DNA of 64,000 nt from an uncultured Methanocorpusculum sp. (GTDB lineage Archaea; Halobacteriota; Methanomicrobia; Methanomicrobiales; Methanocorpusculaceae). Below are positions 58,802-64,000 of this stretch, piece by piece. Position numbers and translations under genes: made by a program. The stretch lies in contig NZ_OY764081.1 of the NCBI RefSeq assembly GCF_963667985.1, positions 868,001-932,000 on the forward strand, in the 5' to 3' direction. The stretch's first letter is position 1. Every line of letters begins with the position of its first letter. The notes below the pieces were generated by a model that did no database searches, had not been told where the DNA came from, and saw only the letters and a program-made list of their open reading frames with translations.

Positions 58802-59604
58802 TGATATTTCCAAAAGAGTGCAAATTCGTCGGCAATGCCGCCACATCTCCCCTCGGCGAAAAGGTATATTTCCTTACAGAATATCTGATCCACCCGACAC
58901 CGGATGGGGTTGAGGTCCTGAAAATACGGCCGAAAGACGGCATAGGACTCATGAGGGAGATCGAATCGGTGGAACTCGTCGCAGGGCCAAAGGAAACCGC
59001 AGTATGGAAAGAAGAGGTCAACACCCATGACCGGGCAGGCCTGGTCAGAAAAGCTCTTTCGACAAATAAAAGATGTACCGTCTTTGGAAAAGAGGACGAT
59101 CACATGACGTTTGTTTGCGATCCTGACCTCTCGACGTTTGAAACAATCCACGTCTTCGACATCACGCCGCCGAATCCTTCCCTTGTCGATACGCTCACAG
59201 GGCTAGAATCACTCGGCTTTTTCGAAACGGAAAACATCGTCTTCGATCACCATATCCGGGACATCAGTAAACTCGACACGGAAGTCTATCCCTGCAGGGC
59301 CGGCGGATTTCCGCATTCGCTCGACCGGGACATCCCGCCTAATGGTGCAAGAATCGCTTGCTGCCGGACCGGCAGACAGATCTGCCACGAAAATTACGGG
59401 TACGACTTCGAGTTCGAAGACATCTGCCCGATCACGCAGGTAAACAGAGAGCCGTTCATCGCACGATGCTGTCGAGCAGAAAACAGCGGGATAGGTATGT
59501 ACAACGGATACTTCGGTGCAGTGGTTCACTGGGGAGCGAACCCGAAAACCATTGCCGATGCACTTTATGCAATGATCAAAGAATGGAGAGAACGAAATGA
59601 TTAA
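58798..59604 (+). CDS. Conserved methanogen protein of unknown function (DUF7714-like)
   Basis: 268 residues with a cysteine/His-rich second half: YPCRAGGFPHSLDRD, IACCRTGRQICHENYG, DICPITQ and FIARCCRAENSGIGMYN. The cysteines suggest an Fe-S or zinc centre. The N-terminal half is beta-rich. Coupled at both ends (overlaps with the 77-residue gene and nfo). The family name is tentative; no function is known. Confidence 0.6.
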   Translation: MMIFPKECKFVGNAATSPLGEKVYFLTEYLIHPTPDGVEVLKIRPKDGIGLMREIESVELVAGPKETAVWKEEVNTHDRAGLVRKALSTNKRCTVFGKEDDHMTFVCDPDLSTFETIHVFDITPPNPSLVDTLTGLESLGFFETENIVFDHHIRDISKLDTEVYPCRAGGFPHSLDRDIPPNGARIACCRTGRQICHENYGYDFEFEDICPITQVNREPFIARCCRAENSGIGMYNGYFGAVVHWGANPKTIADALYAMIKEWRERND

Positions 59605-60442
59605 ACTCGGATTTCATGTATCGATCGCCGGCTCCTTACCTCTTGCCGTGTCCAGAGCCCTGGAAGCGGGATGCGACACCTTCCAGATATTTACGCGGAG
59701 TCCGCGTGTCTGGGCCGCCAAACCGATTGAACCCTCAATTGCGGAAGCGTTCATCGATGCCTTAAACGTCTCGGGGATCGGGCCGGTCGTCGATCACATG
59801 CCCTATCTTCCAAATCCGGCCGCAGAAAAACCCGAAATATATGCAAGATCGATTTTTACCATGACCGAGGAACTGGACCGCTGCGATCAGCTGAAGATCC
59901 CCTATCTCGTAACGCATCTGGGTCATCATGGAAAAGAAGACGGACACAAAAAAGGTCAGGAGAAAGTTATCGCGGCGATCGTTCAGGCGCTGGATGAATC
60001 GAAAGGCGAGACAATGATCCTGCTCGAAAACACCGCGAATGAAAAAAATACCGTTGGGGGAACATTCACGGACATCGGCGTGATCTCCGATGCCCTTTCA
60101 AATGAACGGAGAGTCGGCTTTTGTTTTGACACCTGCCATGCAGCAGCAGCCGGCTATGATCTGAAAGGTCACGGGGCGGAGACCGTGTTCGGCTGGTTCA
60201 ATGACGAAGCAGGAAGCCTTGATCGGCTCAAAGTCATCCATCTCAATGACATGAAAGGCGGGGTCGGATCTCATCTGGACAGGCACGAACATCTGGGGCT
60301 CGGTTATCTTGGAGAAGAGACGATCCATGATGTTCTGACGTTTTCAAAGATCTCGCACTGCGCATTCATTATGGAAACGCCGTCTGACGAGATCAGGACG
60401 GATAAAGATAATATGGCCGTCGCCAGAAGACTGGCCGTGTAA
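59597..60442 (+). CDS. nfo: Endonuclease IV (AP endonuclease)
   Basis: 281 residues, TIM-barrel zinc enzyme cutting abasic sites in DNA repair. GFHVSIAGSLPLAVSRALE, FQIFTRSPRVWAAKP, HLGHHGKEDGHKKG, LLENTANEKNTVGGTF, GFCFDTCHAAAAGYDLKG, VIHLNDMKGGVGSHLDRHEH: all metal-ligand motifs are present. Overlaps the upstream gene by 8 bases. Confidence 0.95.
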   Translation: MIKLGFHVSIAGSLPLAVSRALEAGCDTFQIFTRSPRVWAAKPIEPSIAEAFIDALNVSGIGPVVDHMPYLPNPAAEKPEIYARSIFTMTEELDRCDQLKIPYLVTHLGHHGKEDGHKKGQEKVIAAIVQALDESKGETMILLENTANEKNTVGGTFTDIGVISDALSNERRVGFCFDTCHAAAAGYDLKGHGAETVFGWFNDEAGSLDRLKVIHLNDMKGGVGSHLDRHEHLGLGYLGEETIHDVLTFSKISHCAFIMETPSDEIRTDKDNMAVARRLAV

Positions 60443-60471
60443 TTTCCAAAATTAACGTGATCACAAAAAAA

Positions 60472-61302
60472 TCAGGGAAGCGGGCGAAAGGCCAGTGCCG
60501 AAACAAGCTCTTCGACACTCGAAACGACCTCGGCCCCCATCTCAAGCATGAGGTTCACCCGTTCATTCCCGCTGAACTTCCGGAAATCCGTCCTGAGAGC
60601 TATCACCCGTTTTCCGGATGCGAACGCATATCCCATTTCCCAGGCAGTCCCTGAATCTGCATCCGATCCGTCGATGACCCCGACAATGATATCCGCATTT
60701 TTCAGTTCAGAGAGATTTTTTTCATAGATTGTTTGTTCACGCGATTTTCCTCTGCCTTCAGCAGTATCATCGGCCTCCTGCGGAAGATACACAGAAAAGA
60801 AATTTTCCCGGAGAAGCCCGGCAAGATATGAATTATAGCGGCGTTCGGCCTCCGAAAAAAGCGGGGAGGCCAAATATATACGGTATTGTGCAAACATACG
60901 GACATCAACCGCGCATAACCCGGAAAATCTTTTCAGAAAAACACCGGGGCCAGCAGACTTCTCATTCGTTCGATACGTAGTCGTTACCCCGCAGGTCGGA
61001 GACGAGTTAACCCCAAGAATACAGAGGGGTTCGCCTTTCGTCGAAATCAGTTCCCGCACCTCCTTTTCTAATCTGTCGAGGAGAACAGAAAACTCCGGAG
61101 TATCAAGCCTTTCGGAAAAAGAACCGGGAGGCCTTGGGATTCCGAGATACAGCGTCTCGGGACACGGCAGCGGAACAATCTCGATATTGAACTCCTCGCA
61201 CCGTTTTCTGCATTTTAGGAAAATCTCACGGTCTTCATCGGTCGTAATACCCTCAGCACGTAGATTTTCATGCAAAACACAAGGTGAAGCAAGGATAAAC
61301 AT
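60472..61302 (-). CDS. Fusion of TudS-like desulfidase-type domain and nucleoside deoxyribosyltransferase-like domain
   Basis: 276 residues from MFILASPCVLHENLRAEGIT. The N-terminal half has SPCVLHENLRAEG, PLPCPETLYLGIPR and GVNSSPTCGVTTT: cysteines in the pattern of DUF523/TudS proteins, which remove sulfur from thiouracil using an Fe-S cluster. The C-terminal half has IYLASPLFSEAERRYN, ADIIVGVIDGSDADSGTAWE then MGYAFASGKRVIALRTD, typical of nucleoside 2-deoxyribosyltransferases. Start 61302 keeps 39 bases to the divergent tsr3. Perhaps repairs thiolated or damaged nucleobases. Confidence 0.7.
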   Translation of the reverse strand: MFILASPCVLHENLRAEGITTDEDREIFLKCRKRCEEFNIEIVPLPCPETLYLGIPRPPGSFSERLDTPEFSVLLDRLEKEVRELISTKGEPLCILGVNSSPTCGVTTTYRTNEKSAGPGVFLKRFSGLCAVDVRMFAQYRIYLASPLFSEAERRYNSYLAGLLRENFFSVYLPQEADDTAEGRGKSREQTIYEKNLSELKNADIIVGVIDGSDADSGTAWEMGYAFASGKRVIALRTDFRKFSGNERVNLMLEMGAEVVSSVEELVSALAFRPLP

Positions 61303-61341
61303 GAGTATACTATTTGTATCAGGAAGACATAAATAAAGATC

Positions 61342-61848
61342 ATGGGCATTTTGATCTCTCTCATTGCATATCGCGATAACTCCTGTGATCCGAAAAAATG
61401 TACAGTCAAAAAACTGCAAAAGTTTGGGATGATCAATGTCGTCAATAAAATCACGCATGTGCCTAAAACCACGCTCCTGCTCGATCCCACCGCCGAATAC
61501 GTAATATCCCCTCCTGACAGAAAATGGGTCACGTCCATCACGGCACTGGACTGCTCGTGGATCGTGCTTGACACAACCAACCTCAATCCCTGGAAAAACC
61601 GGCGTGCTCTGCCTTATCTCGTTGCTGCAAACCCGGTAAACTTTGGAAAACCCTTCACTCTTACCTCCGTCGAGGCGATAGCGGCGGCCCTTGTAATCCT
61701 CGGGGAAAGGGAACAGGCGGAAACCATCCTGAAAAAATTCAACTGGGGACTGAATTTCCTCAAACTCAATGAAGAGCCGCTGGAAGAGTATGCCAACGCA
61801 AAAAACAGCGAAGAAGTACTCAAAATACAGAGCGAATATATCGGATAA
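61342..61848 (+). CDS. tsr3: rRNA aminocarboxypropyltransferase Tsr3
   Basis: 168 residues: ISLIAYRDNSCDPKKCTVKK, LLLDPTAEYVISPPD, ALDCSWIVLDT, RRALPYLVAANPVNFGKPF and LTSVEAIAAALVILG, matching archaeal Tsr3 (DUF367), which transfers the aminocarboxypropyl group of SAM to small-subunit rRNA. Confidence 0.92.
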   Translation: MGILISLIAYRDNSCDPKKCTVKKLQKFGMINVVNKITHVPKTTLLLDPTAEYVISPPDRKWVTSITALDCSWIVLDTTNLNPWKNRRALPYLVAANPVNFGKPFTLTSVEAIAAALVILGEREQAETILKKFNWGLNFLKLNEEPLEEYANAKNSEEVLKIQSEYIG

Positions 61849-61898
61849 TCACCCTCAAACCAATATTTATACCTTAACAAAACAGATGAATAGCTACT

Positions 61899-62360
61899 AT
61901 GGGAGAGGTGCTCATTTTAATCGGCTGTCCCCAGATCCCTGTACAGTCCCCGCTTGTTCTGTACATCGCAGACTTTCTGCAGGATGCTGGGCACCATCCG
62001 GTCGTTGCGGCGAATCCGTCAGCAAAGCAGCTCGTAAAAACCAGTGATCCGAAAAGTCACTACGTCTCGGACTACAAAGATGTGGATAAGACCATTGGGG
62101 AACTGGCCGACGGGACGGTTGAGTATCCGCTGATTATTTCCCTTATCCACAATGATGCGGGACTCACGTATACGGCGACAACGTCTGCGGTAGCCCCGCA
62201 ATCTCTCCTTATTTCAGTGCTTTTCGGCGAACATGCATATGATCTCGCTGAAGAGATCGAATATCCAACAGAAAAAGTCGTGGCTCCGGTGACGCACAAC
62301 ACCCGGCCCCTTCTCATAAAATTAGACGAGGTACTCGAATGGGCTGTCTTGAAAATATGA
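61899..62360 (+). CDS. DUF1890-type conserved methanogen protein
   Basis: 153 residues: VLILIGCPQIPVQSPLVLYI, HPVVAANPSAKQLVKTSDP, IISLIHNDAGLTYTATTSAV. A Rossmann-like start and conserved CPQIPVQ are typical of the DUF1890 family, so far restricted to methanogens; function unknown. Its TGA overlaps the ATG of the DUF1894-type gene, the usual pairing. Confidence 0.8.
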   Translation: MGEVLILIGCPQIPVQSPLVLYIADFLQDAGHHPVVAANPSAKQLVKTSDPKSHYVSDYKDVDKTIGELADGTVEYPLIISLIHNDAGLTYTATTSAVAPQSLLISVLFGEHAYDLAEEIEYPTEKVVAPVTHNTRPLLIKLDEVLEWAVLKI

Positions 62361-62623
62361 ACTACGAGATTCTGGCAAAGAACTGCAGTTTCAAAGAAGC
62401 ACGGGAAATCATCAGAAAAAACAGTACAGAAAAGTACGAAGTCCCTCCCGGATTCAAACTTCTGGAAAAAGCACTTATCGGAATCCCGCCGCTTATCGTC
62501 GGCGTTGCCAATGAAAAACTCGTTTATGCCTACACGAAACCCTGTCACGGTACATTCGTCGTCGTCGTGGAGGATCCGGAAGGCGTCGATCATGTTCGCC
62601 GAAACGGAAAACCTGTTCAGTAA
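62357..62623 (+). CDS. DUF1894-type conserved methanogen protein
   Basis: 88 residues from MNYEILAKNCSFKEAREIIR; ends with PCHGTFVVVVEDPEGVDHVR. Start at 62357 is set by the ATGA overlap with the DUF1890-type gene. The pair occurs together in methanogens; no function is known. Its last base is shared with the mntP start. Confidence 0.78.
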   Translation: MNYEILAKNCSFKEAREIIRKNSTEKYEVPPGFKLLEKALIGIPPLIVGVANEKLVYAYTKPCHGTFVVVVEDPEGVDHVRRNGKPVQ

Positions 62624-63180
62624 TGACTGATTTTCTTCTCTCATCACTGGTCATCGCAGTCAGCCTCGCGATGGATTCGTTCTCCGTATCGCTTGCCGGC
62701 GGTGCAGCGCTCAAAGATAATATCGTAAAAACAGCGGTGACTGCCGGGATATTTTTCGGGTTTTTCCAGTTTGCGATGCCGCTTATCGGATGGGCGATCG
62801 GGGTCCCCATTACGCAGGTGATCGATCCGTTCGGCTACTGGATTGTGGTGGGCCTGTTCTTCTTCATCGGCGGAAAAATGATCTGGGACAGTTTTTCCGG
62901 AGATGAGGATGGGATCAGTCTGATAGGATGGAAAGTTCTGCTTCTTCTTGCAATCGCAACGAGCATCGATGCCCTCGCCGTTGGAATTAGTTTTGCCTTG
63001 ATCGGAGAGGCGGTCCTCCTCCCGGCAGTGATCATCGGCGTGGTCGCCTTTGCCTTTTCATTTGTCGGCGTTCTGGCAGGTCACAAACTCAGCAGTATTC
63101 TTGGAAACAAAATGCAGATTTTGGGAGGAGTTATCCTCGTTTTAATCGGCATCAAATTTTTAATTGAGTATTGTCTTTGA
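62623..63180 (+). CDS. mntP: MntP-type manganese efflux pump
   Basis: 185 residues with six membrane helices. Asp motifs AMDSFSVSLAGG (helix 1) and TSIDALAVGISFALIG (helix 4) are the duplicated MntP signature. Exports Mn2+. Coupled to the DUF1894-type gene by one base. Confidence 0.92.
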   Translation: MTDFLLSSLVIAVSLAMDSFSVSLAGGAALKDNIVKTAVTAGIFFGFFQFAMPLIGWAIGVPITQVIDPFGYWIVVGLFFFIGGKMIWDSFSGDEDGISLIGWKVLLLLAIATSIDALAVGISFALIGEAVLLPAVIIGVVAFAFSFVGVLAGHKLSSILGNKMQILGGVILVLIGIKFLIEYCL

Positions 63181-63181
63181 A

Positions 63182-63679
63182 TCAGGCGAGACCTGCAAGA
63201 CCTAAAAGTTCGGCGATACGCTCAGCTGATGCCTGTATTCGTTCCCCGGCACCCTCAAAATCGATCGAGTCGAGTGCTACTTCAGTTTCCTGATTGGTCA
63301 CCGGCATTGTAAGGATCTGATTGAGAAAATCATCTGTATCGTCGGGAGACAACTCATCAAGTGACGGAAGGAACCCGAGATCGAGAAGTGAAGAGGTATC
63401 TGTCGTATTGCCGGATGAAAGCGTAGCCAGAATATCTTCGGCCTCGCTTTGCGTTACGCCTTCTTTGGTGAAGGTAAACCCAAAGAGTTCCACTTTCATA
63501 TCGAACTTTTCCGTCACCGATTCGTTTGAAAGGAGATTATCGGTGACCGGCGTGACGTAAATATGACCAACCGTTTCATTTCCCATAACGATGTCTGTCG
63601 TCTGTGTCCCAAGGCTGATACAACCGGCACTAAGGACGAGCAAAACTGTCAGCAAAAGAACAGCCGGAATGTACTTCAT
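63182..63679 (-). CDS. Putative lipoprotein
   Basis: 165 residues. Signal peptide MKYIPAVLLLTVLLVLSAGC with a lipobox-like LSAGC, so Cys20 is the likely lipid-bearing residue. The exported part has a beta-rich domain (ETVGHIYVTPVTDNLLSNES), like LEA-type domains, and a helical acidic end. Function unknown. Convergent with mntP. Confidence 0.7.
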   Translation of the reverse strand: MKYIPAVLLLTVLLVLSAGCISLGTQTTDIVMGNETVGHIYVTPVTDNLLSNESVTEKFDMKVELFGFTFTKEGVTQSEAEDILATLSSGNTTDTSSLLDLGFLPSLDELSPDDTDDFLNQILTMPVTNQETEVALDSIDFEGAGERIQASAERIAELLGLAGLA

Positions 63680-63762
63680 TGAAAGAGCATTAGCGGCACG
63701 AACAGAAAAACCTTGTCCAGCCGGCGTTAGACATATTTGTAAGAAACGTCAACATATGAGGC

Positions 63763-64000
63763 ATGCTTGAAATCCTCAAAGAATCCCTTACGACATGTCC
63801 CATGGTCAAACGGGAAAAAGACGGGGTGGTCTATAATTATTTCATCAATCCCCTAACCGACGGCATCCCTGAAGTCACGGCGGAACTTCTGCGCGATGTA
63901 ACGGTGGCGATGATGGCATCGCTCGATTTGAAAAATGTCGATAAGATCGTAGTGTCCGAGGCGATGGGAATCCATATTGGAACGGCCCTGACGCTCGCGA
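63763..64000 (+). CDS. hpt: Hypoxanthine/guanine phosphoribosyltransferase, partial
   Basis: The frame is open to the window edge (79 codons): MLEILKESLTTCPMVKREKD, YNYFINPLTDGIPEVTAELL and EAMGIHIGTALTL match archaeal HPRT N-termini. Salvages purine bases with PRPP. The catalytic PRPP loop lies beyond the window. Confidence 0.85.
   Translation, partial: MLEILKESLTTCPMVKREKDGVVYNYFINPLTDGIPEVTAELLRDVTVAMMASLDLKNVDKIVVSEAMGIHIGTALTLA

Overview
The window looks like part of a methanogen chromosome of the order Methanomicrobiales, most likely Methanocorpusculum or a close relative. Host genes include tungsten-type formylmethanofuran dehydrogenase (fwd), heterodisulfide reductase (hdr), F420-dependent formate dehydrogenase, methanofuran and coenzyme B biosynthesis genes, methanogenesis marker protein 11, archaeal SecDF and archaeal Tsr3. 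Genus-level assignment is an inference from gene content.

Layout. 1-3600: carB (partial) and carA. 3838-5138: a broken LCAT-like hydrolase. 5150-8415: secD/secF and a flavodoxin-ferredoxin. 8577-10124: a TPP riboswitch ahead of thi4 and a frameshifted thiE. 10183-12070: the tail of a nitrogenase operon (anfO-like gene, [2Fe-2S] ferredoxin, 3' part of nifK). About 12070-23415: an integrated virus-like element. 23361-30005: tRNA-Met, surE, small redox and metal genes, the methanofuran genes mfnF and mfnD, and an Mrp ATPase. 30328-33649: fdhAB. 33732-37686: cysteine desulfurase and scaffold, carbonic anhydrase, an XRE regulator and two HAD paralogues. 37744-40236: redox genes. 40269-50082: one fwd-hdr operon. 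50536-58414: a marker-11 paralogue and a coenzyme B operon. 58568-64000: DNA repair, rRNA modification and conserved methanogen genes.

The most unusual part is the element. Its minus-strand operon (18360 to about 12070) carries an A32/FtsK-HerA-type packaging ATPase, several single-span membrane proteins, a candidate double-jelly-roll major capsid protein and a large hydrophobic virion-type protein. It also has a Tad2-like (DUF2829) anti-defence domain, two tRNA genes, two divergent ribbon-helix-helix genes around a perfect 20-bp palindrome, a free-standing HNH endonuclease gene, and a cluster of CACGTG palindromes that may be an origin. The left end is fused in frame to the C-terminal ~300 codons of nifK, giving one 694-codon ORF. 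The right end abuts the 3' end of a tRNA-Met gene. I see no integrase and no left attachment site. One deletion running from inside nifK into the element would explain the fusion and the missing nifHD, 5' nifK and left att site.

In the host part, the fwd-hdr operon joins the first CO2-fixing step and the last heterodisulfide-reducing step of methanogenesis. MvhD is present but hydrogenase subunits are not, which fits electron delivery from formate through FdhAB. The coenzyme B operon combines the chain-elongation enzymes AksA/D/E/F with a TPP-dependent oxidoreductase-like protein, a radical SAM protein and marker protein 11. These are candidates for the unassigned later steps of coenzyme B synthesis. 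Several otherwise good genes are split at homopolymer runs (T6, A8, A8, A5, perhaps G7), so base-calling error should be excluded before they are called pseudogenes.
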